A stretch of 64,000 nucleotides of DNA from Sheuella amnicola (GCF_010499255.1 NZ_JAAGRN010000004.1:248001-312000), one strand, 5' to 3'. Positions 53,689-63,931 are shown, counted from the first letter of the stretch. Made by a program: numbers and translations. The notes: generated from the sequence alone by a model not told the origin.

Positions 53689-54092
53689 AAACAAAAGCTG
53701 TCTTGACTGACGCCGATGTATCCAAGATGCTTGCTGCCGCAAAGGCGTGCGCAAATCAGAACAAATGGGCTGTGACGATTGCGATCGTAGATGATGGCGG
53801 TCATCTGCTTGGATTGCAGCGTTTGGATGGCGCGCCTCCTGTATCGTCCCACATCGCTCCGGCCAAGGCTAATACTGCTGCACTGGGTCAGCGTGAAACC
53901 AAAGTCTACGAGGATGTGATCAACAATGGTCGCATGGCTTTTCTGTCGGCTCCGACCATCTCGGGCATGCTGGAGGGTGGCGTGCCGATCGTGATCGATG
54001 GCATGGTGATCGGTGCGGTGGGAGTTTCTGGTGTGAAGTCCTCTGAGGATGCTGAAATCGCACGGGCCGGCATTGCGGCGTTGACAGCGTAA
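53685..54092 (+). CDS. GlcG/HbpS-like (heme-degrading domain) protein
   Basis: A 135-residue protein of the GlcG/HbpS/DUF336 family. The pattern VTIAIVDDGGHLLGLQRLDGAPP, then A-x-KANTA and GGVPIVIDGMVIGAVGVSG, is diagnostic. Family members include the heme-binding HbpS and GlcG of the glycolate operon, but the enzymatic role is unclear and heme binding is not general. It overlaps prpE by four bases, so it may support the acyl-CoA synthetase or a linked pathway. Confidence 0.87.
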   Translation: MKTKAVLTDADVSKMLAAAKACANQNKWAVTIAIVDDGGHLLGLQRLDGAPPVSSHIAPAKANTAALGQRETKVYEDVINNGRMAFLSAPTISGMLEGGVPIVIDGMVIGAVGVSGVKSSEDAEIARAGIAALTA

Positions 54093-54134
54093 ATTCGGCT
54101 GACATACCCCCGCCAAGTTTGTTTCTGTTAAGTG

Positions 54135-55436
54135 ATGAGCAAGGTTCCCCGTACGCTTGCCCCTGGGGTGCGTGCGGTTGAAGTCTGGTCATGGGCTATG
54201 CTCGACTTCGCCAATTCCGGCTACACGACGGTCGTTCTGACCGCCGTCTTTAGCGCATACTTTGTCGGCGTTGTGGCGGGTGGTGCAGCTTGGGCAACCT
54301 TGGCCTGGACTGCTGCACTATCGGCATCCTATTTGCTGGTGATGATGACGCTTCCCAGGCTGGCTGCGCTTGCCGATGCACATGCGGCCAAGAGGCGACT
54401 GCTTTTTCTAAGCGTTCTGGGGTGCGTCTCAGGCACGCTGATTCTTTCGCGGGTGGGTGCGGGCAATGTCTGGCTTGCCGTGCTTGGCATTGTTTTTTCC
54501 AACTATTGTTTCAGCCTTGGCGAATCCGCGATTGCTTCATTTCTTCCTGAGCTTGCGCAGCGCGAAGCACTGGGTCGAGTCAGCGGATGGGGATGGGGCC
54601 TTGGTTACGTCGGAGGGCTTATCTCGCTTGCGATTGCACTGATGATCGTGACGCGAGGCTCAAATCTTGGCTTTGACGCAATCCATACAGTTCCTTGGGT
54701 CATGGTCGCGACTGCATGCCTTTTTTTATTGGCTACTGTGCCGGCCTGGTTTTTATTGAAAGAGCGCGCTGTTGCCACGGGTCAAAGTGCGCGTTCAACC
54801 CTGGGTGCGATCAAGCATGCGTGGATTGAGACGGGGGGCCGGTTTACGGAGTTTCGACGACTGCTTTTATGCATTGTGAGTTATCAGGCCGGGATTTCGG
54901 TTGTTATTACATTGGCTGCGGTCTACGCCGAGCAGGTAATGGGATTCGATATGCCGCGCACCATCCTCCTGATTGTTGCGGTCAATGTGACAGCCGGACT
55001 GGGCGCACTGCTTTTTGGTTCGTTTCAGGACAGGGTCGGCCATCGTTTAGCATTGCGTGTCACGCTGCTTGGCTGGATTTTGACAGCGTTCCTGGCGTTT
55101 CTGGCCGTGCAAGAGTGGTTGTTCTGGGTAGCGGCCTGTCTGGCAGGACTCTGTATGGGCACGAGTCAGAGTGCAGGGCGTGCTATGGTCGGGTTGATGG
55201 CGCCGTCGAGTAGACTTGCCGCGTTTTATGGTTTGTGGACATTTTCGACGCAACTAGCGGCCGCGACCGGCCCACTTGTTTACGGAATGATCACCTGGGT
55301 CAACAATGGCAACCAGCGGTTTGCCATGTTGTGTACTGGTGTTTTTTTTGTGTTCGCACTTTTTGTGTTGGGAAGATTATCATTAGACAAAGCAATCGCC
55401 GAGCGTGATGCCTCGGCGAGTACCGGGCATGTGTAA
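54135..55436 (+). CDS. UMF1/Atg22-type MFS transporter
   Basis: Permease of about 433 residues with twelve helices. The N-terminal WSWAMLDFANSGYTTVV is the UMF1-family signature (WAxxDFANS). ATG 54135 is used; a GTG one codon earlier is an equal alternative and no strong ribosome site is seen. It lies between the PrpE-like and Acs genes, so it may export or import a short-chain acid or a linked metabolite, but this is inference from position. Confidence 0.87.
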   Translation: MSKVPRTLAPGVRAVEVWSWAMLDFANSGYTTVVLTAVFSAYFVGVVAGGAAWATLAWTAALSASYLLVMMTLPRLAALADAHAAKRRLLFLSVLGCVSGTLILSRVGAGNVWLAVLGIVFSNYCFSLGESAIASFLPELAQREALGRVSGWGWGLGYVGGLISLAIALMIVTRGSNLGFDAIHTVPWVMVATACLFLLATVPAWFLLKERAVATGQSARSTLGAIKHAWIETGGRFTEFRRLLLCIVSYQAGISVVITLAAVYAEQVMGFDMPRTILLIVAVNVTAGLGALLFGSFQDRVGHRLALRVTLLGWILTAFLAFLAVQEWLFWVAACLAGLCMGTSQSAGRAMVGLMAPSSRLAAFYGLWTFSTQLAAATGPLVYGMITWVNNGNQRFAMLCTGVFFVFALFVLGRLSLDKAIAERDASASTGHV

Positions 55437-55546
55437 GGAAGAAGTAAGAGCGTCAGATTACTGTTTCCGGCAAACTCGGTACAAAATTAGAGACAAAATA
55501 CAAAACGGCGATCATCGCCGATCCCGGTTATTCAGGAGACTCATCC

Positions 55547-57526
55547 ATGTCAAATTCCATTCAGTCTGTTCTGGTCGAGACGCGTGTTTTTCCCCCACCC
55601 CAGGACTTTGCCAAACAAGCCAATGTGTCGGGCGCCGCGGGGTATCAGGCGTTACTCGATGAGGCCGACCAAAATCCTGAAGGATTTTGGGGGCGCATGG
55701 CACGTGAGAATCTGCAATGGACCAAACCGTTTACGCAGGTTCTCGATGAATCGCGCGCACCTTTTTATCGCTGGTTTGGCGACGGCGAATTGAATGTTTC
55801 GGCGAATTGTCTGGATGCGAATCTCAAAAATGGCAACGCGAACAAGATTGCGATCATTTTCGAGGCGGATGGCGGCGAAGTTAAAAAAGTCACCTATCAG
55901 CAGTTGCATGATCTTGTTTGTAAATTCGCCAATGGTTTGAAGTCTCTTGGCTATAAGCATGGCGATCGTTCCATTATCTATTTACCGATGTCGATCGAGG
56001 CTGTCGTCGCCATGCAGGCATGCGCCAGATTGGGTATCACGCATTCTGTCGTATTCGGCGGATTTTCCTCAAAAAGCTTGCATGAACGCATCACCGATGT
56101 TGGTGCAAGCCTGGTCATTACCGCGGATGAACAGATGCGCGGTGGTAAAGCCATTCCCCTGAAGCCGGCGGTCGATGAAGCGATTGCGATGGGCGGGTGC
56201 GAGGCTGTTCGCCATTGCATTGTTTACAAACGCACCGGTGGCAAAATCGCCTGGGATGCCAAGCGCGATATCTGGATGAGCGATTTGGCCGACAAACAGT
56301 CGCCCGTGTGCGAACCTGTCGCGGTCAATGCCGAACATCCTTTGTTCATCCTTTACACGTCCGGCTCGACCGGAAAGCCCAAAGGGGTGCAACACTCTTC
56401 GGGTGGCTATCTGCTCTGGGCTAAGCTGACGATGCAATGGACGTTCGATGCGAAACCAAGCGATATTTTCTGGTGTACGGCTGATGTGGGTTGGGTGACA
56501 GGTCACACCTACATCACCTACGGCCCACTTGCTGCAGGTATGACACAGATCGTGTTCGAGGGTGTGCCAACTTATCCGGATGCAGGTCGTTTCTGGAAAA
56601 TGATTCAGGACCACAAGGTCACGACTTTTTACACGGCGCCCACCGCGATTCGTTCTCTGATCAAGGCGTCCGAAGCCAATGCCGCTCATCATCCCAAGTC
56701 GTACGACTTGTCCAGCCTGAGGCTGCTGGGTTCCGTTGGCGAGCCAATTAATCCGGAAGCGTGGATGTGGTATCACACCAACGTCGGCGGTGAACGATGC
56801 CCGATTGTAGATACCTGGTGGCAGACTGAAACCGGTGGTCACATGATTACGCCCTTGCCGGGTGCGACACCGCTTAAACCAGGTTCGTGCACGACGCGCT
56901 TGCCAGGAATCACCGCTGCGATCGTGGATGAAACCGGCGGAGACGTTGAGCCAGGCCATGGCGGATTCCTGGTAATCAAGCGCCCCTGGCCATCCATGAT
57001 CCGAAATATCTGGGGTGATCCCGATCGTTTCGAAAAGAGTTACTTCCCTTCGGAGTTGCGTGGCTACTACCTCGCCGGGGATGGTGCGCAGTGCGATAAG
57101 GATGGTTGCTTCTGGATCATGGGTCGCATCGACGACGTGTTGAACGTTTCAGGTCACCGACTCGGAACGATGGAGGTCGAATCCGCACTGGTTGCACACG
57201 AGCTTGTGGCCGAAGCCGCCGTAGTCGGAAGACCCGACGATACAACCGGGGAAGCCGTTGTCGCATTCGTCGTTCTCAAACGCTCTCGTCCCGAAGGCGA
57301 TGAGGCAACCGCGATTGGCAAGCAACTGCGTGACTGGGTCGCGAAAGAAATCGGTCCGATCGCCAAGCCGAAAGAAATCCGTTTCGGAGACAATTTACCC
57401 AAGACTCGTTCCGGAAAAATCATGCGTCGTTTATTGCGTGTGGTTGCCAAAGGCGAGCAAGTGACGCAGGACGTCTCGACGCTGGAGAATCCGGCGATTC
57501 TGGATCAGTTGTCCAAACCCGTTTAA
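55547..57526 (+). CDS. acs: acetyl-CoA synthetase
   Basis: AMP-forming acetate activation, 659 residues, full length. Visible are the P-loop [16 protein letters not shown], the [20 protein letters not shown] segment, [19 protein letters not shown] (acetate pocket with the tryptophan) and [11 protein letters not shown] with the regulatory acetylation lysine near residue 620. TCAGGAGA lies before the ATG. With the PrpE-like enzyme it covers C2 and C3 acid assimilation. Confidence 0.97.
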   Translation: MSNSIQSVLVETRVFPPPQDFAKQANVSGAAGYQALLDEADQNPEGFWGRMARENLQWTKPFTQVLDESRAPFYRWFGDGELNVSANCLDANLKNGNANKIAIIFEADGGEVKKVTYQQLHDLVCKFANGLKSLGYKHGDRSIIYLPMSIEAVVAMQACARLGITHSVVFGGFSSKSLHERITDVGASLVITADEQMRGGKAIPLKPAVDEAIAMGGCEAVRHCIVYKRTGGKIAWDAKRDIWMSDLADKQSPVCEPVAVNAEHPLFILYTSGSTGKPKGVQHSSGGYLLWAKLTMQWTFDAKPSDIFWCTADVGWVTGHTYITYGPLAAGMTQIVFEGVPTYPDAGRFWKMIQDHKVTTFYTAPTAIRSLIKASEANAAHHPKSYDLSSLRLLGSVGEPINPEAWMWYHTNVGGERCPIVDTWWQTETGGHMITPLPGATPLKPGSCTTRLPGITAAIVDETGGDVEPGHGGFLVIKRPWPSMIRNIWGDPDRFEKSYFPSELRGYYLAGDGAQCDKDGCFWIMGRIDDVLNVSGHRLGTMEVESALVAHELVAEAAVVGRPDDTTGEAVVAFVVLKRSRPEGDEATAIGKQLRDWVAKEIGPIAKPKEIRFGDNLPKTRSGKIMRRLLRVVAKGEQVTQDVSTLENPAILDQLSKPV

Positions 57527-57540
57527 CTCGTATCGAATCC

Positions 57541-58002
57541 ATGTTGCTCGCTTCGCTTTTTACCGTGCATGTTCTGTCCGCCCTGATCTGGGTGGGCGGA
57601 ATGTTTTTTGCTCACATGGCATTGCGTCCTACTGTTGCGACCGTGCTGCAACCGCCAGAGCGATTAACCTTGCTGGTAGGCGTATTCGCAAGATTTTTCG
57701 TCTGGGTCAAGATATCAATCGTGTTGCTGTTTCTGACAGGCTTTTGGATCATCCATATCTACGGCAATTTCGCCAAGGCGGGATGGCATATCCATTCGAT
57801 GCTGTTGATTGCAGTCATCATGACGATCATTTTCGGTGTGATTTACGCAGGGCCTTACAAAGCCCTGCGTTATGCGGTGAGCTTGCAGCAATGGCCCGCG
57901 GCCGGGGCTGCTATGGCAACGATCCGGCGTCTGGTCGGAATCAACCTCGTTCTGGGATTGATTACCGTTGTGATCGGAACGAGCGGGCGCTTTCTGGTTT
58001 AA
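57541..58002 (+). CDS. CopD-like integral membrane protein
   Basis: A 153-residue protein with four hydrophobic helices. VHVLSALIWVGGMFFAHMALRP at the start and a histidine pair in GWHIHSML match the CopD/YebZ-related family, often found next to acs or heme-related genes. The role in copper or heme handling is not established for short versions such as this. It starts 14 bases after acs, so it is probably in the same transcript. Confidence 0.8.
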   Translation: MLLASLFTVHVLSALIWVGGMFFAHMALRPTVATVLQPPERLTLLVGVFARFFVWVKISIVLLFLTGFWIIHIYGNFAKAGWHIHSMLLIAVIMTIIFGVIYAGPYKALRYAVSLQQWPAAGAAMATIRRLVGINLVLGLITVVIGTSGRFLV

Positions 58003-58006
58003 GGAT

Positions 58007-58025
58007 GTGCATCACTGCACGTTTT
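58007..58025 (+). terminator. weak terminator hairpin between CopD-like and UxaA genes
   Basis: GTGCA-TCAC-TGCAC is a perfect five-pair hairpin followed by GTTTT, in the 21-base gap between convergent genes. It is short, so efficiency is doubtful. Confidence 0.4.
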
Positions 58026-59559
58026 ACATCACAGCGCCGACTTGCCACGGCACAAATTCATTTTGGCCATAACCATGCAACTCGCTTTTGGTGCGTTCGC
58101 CCGAGGCGACTTTGATGATTAATTCGAAGATCTGGGCGCCTTTTTCTTGAATCGACATGCCGCTGTCGACGATTTCGCCGCAATTGATATCGATATCCTC
58201 GCTTTGTCGCTGCCACAAGGCGTTGTTGGTCGATAATTTGATGGAAGGAGAAGGCGAACAGCCGTAAGCGGAACCCCGGCCTGTCGTGAAGCAGATCATG
58301 TTGGCTCCGCCCGCGACTTGTCCGGTGGCCGACACTGGATCATATCCGGGCGTGTCCATATAAACAAAGCCCTTTGCCGTTACGGGTTGCGCGTATTCGT
58401 ATACCGCTTCCAGACGCATGGTTCCGCCTTTGGCGACCGCGCCGAGCGACTTTTCCAGAATGGTCGTCAATCCTCCGGCTTTGTTGCCTGCCGAGGGGTT
58501 GTTGTTCATCTCTCCCTGATTGCGTTCACAATAGTCTTCCCACCAGTGAATGCGCTCGATCAATTTTTCGGCGACTTCTTTCGATGCTGCGCGACGCGTC
58601 AATAAGTGTTCGGCTCCGTATATTTCGGGTGTTTCGGACAGAATGGCGGTCGCACCATGTTGCACCAGCATATCCACTGCCACACCGAGTGCCGGATTGG
58701 CCGAAATGCCTGAATAGCCGTCGGAGCCGCCACACTGCAAGCCCAGTGTCAAATGACTAATGGGCACTTCGGTGCGGACCACATTATTGGCATGAGGCAG
58801 CATCTGTTTGATCAATTCAATGCCTTTCTGCACTGTCTTTTTGGTGCCACCGCTTTCCTGGATGTTGAACGTGCGGAACAGGGGGTTTTCGGAAAGATGT
58901 TCGGCTGTCAATAGATCGCTGATCTGATTGGTTTCGCAACCAAGACCGACCATCAGAACTCCGCAAAAGTTGACATGACGCGCGTAACCGGACAAGGTTC
59001 TGCGCAGCATATCGATACCTTCACCTGTGTTGCCCATGCCGCAACCACTACCCATGGTAAGTGCAACAACGCCATCAACATTCGGAAATGCTGCCAGGGC
59101 TTCAGGATGGGTTTCGCGATCAAAGTGCGCGGCTATCGCACGCGCAGCCGTTGCCGAACAGTTCACGCTGGTGAGGATGCCAAGATAATTGCGCGTGGCG
59201 ACACGTCCATCGGCACGAACAATCCCCTTGAATGTGCGTGGCGTTTTGACGTATTCGGTTGGTTTGGCATCCACGCCAATAGCGTAGTCGCGCTCGAATG
59301 CGCCGCCCTCGGCTCCCATGCCGAGATTCTGGATGTGAACATGCGTGCCGGGTTCGATATCCGCCGTTGCGAAACCAATGATCTGGTTATAGCGACGAAC
59401 GGGTTCACCTTTGCCGATTTTTCGGGTCGCGATCTTGTGGCCGGGCGGGATGAGTCCACGCACAGTCAGATTCTCGGATTCGATCTTTACGCCGGATAAA
59501 AGTTGCTGGCGCGCAATGACGACGTCATCCTGAGGGTGAAGACGAATAATCGGGTCCAT
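58024..59559 (-). CDS. UxaA/altronate dehydratase family protein
   Basis: Second member of the family in this window, 511 residues, clearly paralogous to the protein at 44641. It has the N-terminal SAF domain (IIRLHPQDDVVIARQQL, PPGHKIATRKI), GLGCETNQISDLL, GLQCGGSDGYSGISANPALG, LSETPEIYGAEHLLTRRA and YMDTPGYDPVSATGQVAGGAN. It is last in an operon with a carbohydrate-type ABC importer, so it probably dehydrates the imported sugar acid. AGGAA precedes the ATG. Altronate is only one possible substrate. Confidence 0.92.
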   Translation of the reverse strand: MDPIIRLHPQDDVVIARQQLLSGVKIESENLTVRGLIPPGHKIATRKIGKGEPVRRYNQIIGFATADIEPGTHVHIQNLGMGAEGGAFERDYAIGVDAKPTEYVKTPRTFKGIVRADGRVATRNYLGILTSVNCSATAARAIAAHFDRETHPEALAAFPNVDGVVALTMGSGCGMGNTGEGIDMLRRTLSGYARHVNFCGVLMVGLGCETNQISDLLTAEHLSENPLFRTFNIQESGGTKKTVQKGIELIKQMLPHANNVVRTEVPISHLTLGLQCGGSDGYSGISANPALGVAVDMLVQHGATAILSETPEIYGAEHLLTRRAASKEVAEKLIERIHWWEDYCERNQGEMNNNPSAGNKAGGLTTILEKSLGAVAKGGTMRLEAVYEYAQPVTAKGFVYMDTPGYDPVSATGQVAGGANMICFTTGRGSAYGCSPSPSIKLSTNNALWQRQSEDIDINCGEIVDSGMSIQEKGAQIFELIIKVASGERTKSELHGYGQNEFVPWQVGAVM

Positions 59560-59567
59560 CTTGATTC

Positions 59568-60434
59568 CTATTCTTTTACCGAGCCGGTCATGCCGGACAC
59601 GTAGTATTCAACAAAAAACGAGTACACGAAGGCAACCGGTAGTGAGCCCAGCAAGGCACCCGCCATCAACGATCCCCAATGATATACGTCTCCTTCGACC
59701 AGTTCGGTAATCACCCCGACAGGTACGGTTTTAATTTCGGAGGACGAAACAAATGTGAGCGCGTAGATGAATTCGTTCCACGACAGGGTGAAGGCGAAAA
59801 TGCCGGCGGAAATCAGTCCCGGTACTGCCAGGGGCAGGATAATTCGCGTCAGAATCTGCCAGCGTGATGCCCCATCGATCATGGCGCATTCTTCAAGCTC
59901 GTAGGGGATCGACCTGAAATATCCCATCAGCAACCAGGTACAGAATGGAACAAGAAATGTCGGATACGTCAATATCAGGGCAAGGCGCGTGTCAAAAAGT
60001 CCGTACTGATAAACGATGCTGGCCAATGGGATGAAAATGATGGAGGGAGGCACCAGATAGGCAAAGAAAATCAGCATGCCAACAACTTTAGAGCCTTTGA
60101 ATCGCAACCGTTCGATCGCGTAGGCGGCAAGCACCGAAGTGAACAGCGAGATGAACGTCGCGCATACCGACACGATCACCGTATTGAGTAACCATGATGG
60201 GTAGGATGTGTGAAACAACAGTTTCTTGAAATGCGCCAGGGTCGGATTGATCAGCCAGAATGGGTTGCCTGACTTGGAAATCAATTCTTCATTCGGTTTG
60301 AACGCGGTCATCCCCATCCAGTAAAAAGGAAAGAGAAGAATGATCAGCATCAGGATCAAAGGGATATAGACGGTCACCCATCGACGCGGTATCGAGGTCA
60401 GGAAATCCATACCCTGATTGTTCGTTTTGGACAT
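59568..60434 (-). CDS. ABC transporter permease, carbohydrate type (MalG/UgpE-like)
   Basis: Inner-membrane subunit of 288 residues with six helices. The cytoplasmic EAA loop EECAMIDGASRWQILTRIILPLAVPG, split around residue 200, couples it to the ATPase. The ATG at 60434 (MSKTNNQG) is preferred to a longer frame that overlaps the preceding permease. It follows the other permease with a 17-base gap and is followed nine bases later by the dehydratase. Confidence 0.93.
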   Translation of the reverse strand: MSKTNNQGMDFLTSIPRRWVTVYIPLILMLIILLFPFYWMGMTAFKPNEELISKSGNPFWLINPTLAHFKKLLFHTSYPSWLLNTVIVSVCATFISLFTSVLAAYAIERLRFKGSKVVGMLIFFAYLVPPSIIFIPLASIVYQYGLFDTRLALILTYPTFLVPFCTWLLMGYFRSIPYELEECAMIDGASRWQILTRIILPLAVPGLISAGIFAFTLSWNEFIYALTFVSSSEIKTVPVGVITELVEGDVYHWGSLMAGALLGSLPVAFVYSFFVEYYVSGMTGSVKE

Positions 60435-60451
60435 TGCGATTTTCCCGAAAA

Positions 60452-61366
60452 TTATTTGTCTGCGCCTTGCTGCCATGCGCGGCGCTGCAAGCCAAAGTAA
60501 CTGAACATGATGGCAGCCAGAAGCAAGGGCACCATCATGGTGGCGATTGCCGCGCCTTCACCCATCGATCCGCCCGGTATGGCGCGCTGAAAAGCAAGTG
60601 TCGCCATCAAGTGCGTGGCGTTGAGCGGCCCGCCGCGCGTCAGCACATAGATCAGCTGAAAGTCAGTGAATGTGAACAGCACCGAAAAAGTCATCACAAC
60701 AGCGATGATGGGCGTCAATAATGGCAATGTGATGAAGCGAAATTGTTGCCATGGTGTCGCGCCGTCAATCGATGCGGCTTCGTAATACGAAGGAGAAATG
60801 GTTTGCAGGCCGGCAAGCAGCGATATCGCGACAAATGGAATGCCGCGCCAGACGTTGGCGATGATGACCGACATGCGAGCCAGCCAGGGTTCGCCTAGAA
60901 AGTCGATATATGTGTCGATCAGGCCCATTTTGACCAGAGCCCAACTGACCACCGAAAATTGAGAGTCGTAAATCCACCAGAATGCGATTGCGCTCAACGC
61001 GGTCGGCACGATCCAAGGCAGCAGTACCACAGCCCTGAAAAAGGATTGAAAAGGCAGATTCTTATTCAAAATAAGAGCGAGCCATAAACCAAGCAGAAAC
61101 TTGGCGATGCTGGCGACGATGGTGTAGAAAAGAGTATTGAATACCGAGAGTTGAAACACACTGTCTGTGATCAGGTATGTGAAATTCTCAATGCCGATCC
61201 AGCTGCCTGCGCGTCCGATTTTTGCATCGGTGAAGCCGAGCCATGTGCCCAGCCCCAAAGGGTAGGCAAGCAGTCCAATCAATAGAATCGCAGCCGGCAA
61301 CATGAATGCGAAACCGAGCGCATGACGGTTGGACTGGAAGCGTTCCAGCAAAGAAAGGGATTTCAT
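60452..61366 (-). CDS. ABC transporter permease, carbohydrate type (MalF/UgpA-like)
   Basis: Partner permease of about 304 residues with six helices and the EAA loop YYEAASIDGATPWQQFRFITLPLL, split. GRAGSWIGIENFTYL in the first periplasmic loop is typical for UgpA-type proteins. The ATG at 61366 is used; a TTG six codons earlier is possible. It lies after the binding protein and before the second permease, the usual order. Confidence 0.92.
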   Translation of the reverse strand: MKSLSLLERFQSNRHALGFAFMLPAAILLIGLLAYPLGLGTWLGFTDAKIGRAGSWIGIENFTYLITDSVFQLSVFNTLFYTIVASIAKFLLGLWLALILNKNLPFQSFFRAVVLLPWIVPTALSAIAFWWIYDSQFSVVSWALVKMGLIDTYIDFLGEPWLARMSVIIANVWRGIPFVAISLLAGLQTISPSYYEAASIDGATPWQQFRFITLPLLTPIIAVVMTFSVLFTFTDFQLIYVLTRGGPLNATHLMATLAFQRAIPGGSMGEGAAIATMMVPLLLAAIMFSYFGLQRRAWQQGADK

Positions 61367-61443
61367 ATCAGCCTGTACTGTCAACTTGAAAACAATGTCG
61401 ACCTTCGAACGAATGTCGCTCGAAGGTCGCGTTCATGTGTTGC

Positions 61444-62766
61444 TTAGCTCTTGTAGTAACGCTTTGCCCGTTCGGCAGCGCGCGCAGCGGCCTCTTTGGG
61501 TGTGCGATTGCCGCTTGATGCTTCCGCAACCATATCGAGCACGATGTAATCGGCCAGACAAGCTGCCGATGCCGCACCCAGTGGTCCCGAGTAGCCGTGG
61601 TAAGTCATCATGGCAGGACCTTCGCCATAGACTTTTGCTTTCGGGTCGGCGGTCCAGATCGGATTCTTTTCGTAAGCCTTCAGGGTTTGCGCACCATAAC
61701 CGATCGATTTTTCCAGCCATGGATTGTACTGATCAGCCTCCATCAGCCAGCGCGCAAGCTCTCGCGTGGCGTTCGGATACTTGGTGTAGGCAAACAGCAT
61801 CATCTGGGTGATTTGCATCAGCTCCATCGGCTTGCCAACAGGGCCGACAGGGAAGTGCGCATGCTGAATGTCTTTCGCCATTTCCTGCATCTTGGGATCT
61901 TGGGACGTCTTGGCTGCGTAGTACACCGAAATGCCGTTGGCTGTCAGGCTGATCTGTCCATCCAGGAATGCTTTGTTGTTATTGGGATCCTGCCAGGACA
62001 ACGTGCCGGGTACGAAGGTCTTGTAGAGTTGGGCAGCGTACTCGAGCGCCGCGATGGTCTCGGGAGAGTTCACGACAACGTTGCCTTTCTCGTCGACCAG
62101 GCGACCGCCGTGGGACCAGAGCAGCCAGTGCACCCAGTTATTGCCGTCACCGACGGCTTTGCCCAGGGCGAAGCCTGCTGGCGTACCCTTGGCCTTGAGT
62201 GCCTGGCAAAGCTTCAGAAAGCCAGCCGTATCTTTCGGCATTGTGTCGAATCCGGCCGCTTTCATGTGGCTTTCACGATAAACCATCGCATTGGCGATCA
62301 CTGCCCATGGCACGGAAATCCATTTATCCTTGAGCATGCCGTATTGTTTCGAAACGTCATACCAGCCACCGTACTTGTTTCCAAGATAATTACAGAGTTC
62401 CGTCACATCGAGCAGCTTGGTCGGATACTGAAACGGATCATCAAACCATCCCATGATCATGTCCGGGCCGCTACCGACGTTTGCGCTAACCGCTGCTTTG
62501 GGACGGACATCTTCCCAGCCTTCATTATCAACCTTAACTTCGACTCCCGTTGCTTTGCTGAAAGCGGCAACGTTAGCCATGAATTGATCTTCGTCTCCTT
62601 GCACGAAGCGCTTCCAGCGCAATACGCGCAGCTTGGCGCCGGCTTCCGGCTTATATGACAGCGTAGGCGCCTGGGCGAGGCTCAAGGGGCTGTAACCGGC
62701 GATTGCAGAGGCGCCCGCAACGGCGGCACTGGTTCCGATAAATTCACGACGTGAAAAATGCTTCAT
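61444..62766 (-). CDS. ABC transporter sugar-binding protein with Tat signal
   Basis: Periplasmic binding protein (type 2, extracellular solute-binding family 1) of 440 residues. The N-terminus SRREFIG at 5-11 is a twin-arginine motif with a hydrophobic stretch and a cleavage region near SLAQA, so it is probably exported folded by Tat, which is unusual for this family but known. The mature part begins LRVLRWKRFVQGDEDQF and contains GPDMIMGWFDDPFQYP. AAAGGAGA is a strong ribosome site. Ligand unknown. Confidence 0.92.
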   Translation of the reverse strand: MKHFSRREFIGTSAAVAGASAIAGYSPLSLAQAPTLSYKPEAGAKLRVLRWKRFVQGDEDQFMANVAAFSKATGVEVKVDNEGWEDVRPKAAVSANVGSGPDMIMGWFDDPFQYPTKLLDVTELCNYLGNKYGGWYDVSKQYGMLKDKWISVPWAVIANAMVYRESHMKAAGFDTMPKDTAGFLKLCQALKAKGTPAGFALGKAVGDGNNWVHWLLWSHGGRLVDEKGNVVVNSPETIAALEYAAQLYKTFVPGTLSWQDPNNNKAFLDGQISLTANGISVYYAAKTSQDPKMQEMAKDIQHAHFPVGPVGKPMELMQITQMMLFAYTKYPNATRELARWLMEADQYNPWLEKSIGYGAQTLKAYEKNPIWTADPKAKVYGEGPAMMTYHGYSGPLGAASAACLADYIVLDMVAEASSGNRTPKEAAARAAERAKRYYKS

Positions 62767-62860
62767 CTCTGATCTCCTTTGGTACCGCAGTTAAGAGTGC
62801 TTCTTTAAAAAACAAACGCTGCTTGAATATTCAGGTACTTTCTAATCGAAGTACTTTCAA

Positions 62861-63931
62861 CTATTTCATTACGTTGCCTGTAGCCGAATCAAAAAGATGG
62901 CACTGCGCAAAATCGGGGCGAAGTTTGATCATTTGTTCCGGTTGTATGTCGACACGATCCCTGAAGACAATTGTCATCTGGGTGCCGGCAAGTTCGCATG
63001 CGACGAACGTGTCGGCTCCGGTCGGTTCGATAACGTTAGCCTTGACTGTGATCGGACCGCTCGAGTCGATCATCAGATGCTCCGGACGTGTTCCGAGCAA
63101 CACCTCCTGTCCCGCATTTCCGATCGCATGTTGCTTGACAGTGACAGTCGACCCGTCTCGCAACTCGACCGCGGTTTTGCCGTCTTGATGGATGATTTTC
63201 CCGGGCAGCATGTTCATGGCAGGCGATCCGATGAATCCAGCGACAAAGGTGTTGATCGGGTTTTCATATAGCTCAAGCGGGCCGCCGACTTGCTCGACGC
63301 GGCCATCTCGCATGACGACGATTTGGTCGCCCATGGTCATCGCTTCGATTTGATCGTGGGTGACATACACCGATGTTGTCTTGAGTCGCTGATGCAATGC
63401 TTTGATTTCGGTTCGCATTTGAACGCGAAGTTTGGCGTCAAGGTTCGATAGCGGCTCATCGAATAAAAACACCTGGGGATCCCGTACGATGGCGCGTCCC
63501 ATGGCAACGCGCTGGCGTTGCCCGCCGGATAATTGTCGCGGGAAGCGGTCTAGCAATGCAGTCAGTCCCAGAATTTCGGCGGCGCGCTTGACGCGCGCGT
63601 CGCTGTCGGCTTTGTCCGCTTTTGCCAGCATCAGCGAAAACGCCATGTTGTCGCGAACTGTCATGTGCGGATACAAGGCGTAGTTCTGAAACACCATGGC
63701 GATGTCTCGCTCTTTGGGCTGCATGGTGTTGACGCATTTGTCGCCGATGAATATTTCGCCTCCGGTGACTTCCTCCAATCCCGCAAGCATCCTAAGCAAA
63801 GTCGATTTGCCGCATCCGGAAGGGCCAACCAGAACAGTGAAAGATCCTTCGGGAATGGAAATATCCACGCCATGCAGGATTTCGGTGTCCTGAAAGGACT
63901 TTTTGACGCCTCGCAGGGTAACGCTAGCCAT
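62861..63931 (-). CDS. ABC transporter ATP-binding protein (MalK/UgpC-like)
   Basis: ATPase of 356 residues: Walker [11 protein letters not shown]-loop [13 protein letters not shown], signature [15 protein letters not shown], Walker [13 protein letters not shown], and a C-terminal TOBE-type domain (about 235-350), as in MalK/UgpC. It energises the permeases downstream. The ATG overlaps the stop of an upstream gene (TAATG) and has AAGGA before it. The 94-base gap before the binding protein holds two 8-bp direct repeats (GTACTTTC on the plus strand). Confidence 0.95.
   Translation of the reverse strand: MASVTLRGVKKSFQDTEILHGVDISIPEGSFTVLVGPSGCGKSTLLRMLAGLEEVTGGEIFIGDKCVNTMQPKERDIAMVFQNYALYPHMTVRDNMAFSLMLAKADKADSDARVKRAAEILGLTALLDRFPRQLSGGQRQRVAMGRAIVRDPQVFLFDEPLSNLDAKLRVQMRTEIKALHQRLKTTSVYVTHDQIEAMTMGDQIVVMRDGRVEQVGGPLELYENPINTFVAGFIGSPAMNMLPGKIIHQDGKTAVELRDGSTVTVKQHAIGNAGQEVLLGTRPEHLMIDSSGPITVKANVIEPTGADTFVACELAGTQMTIVFRDRVDIQPEQMIKLRPDFAQCHLFDSATGNVMK

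Noticed and set aside
56069-56959. 296-codon open frame on the minus strand inside acs
   Set aside because: Antisense shadow; acs has intact motifs over the whole region and the product has no family pattern.
61597-62658. 353-codon open frame on the plus strand opposite the sugar-binding protein gene
   Set aside because: It mirrors the codon bias of the real minus-strand gene, has no recognisable domain and no ribosome site, and the antisense gene has clear family motifs over the whole span.
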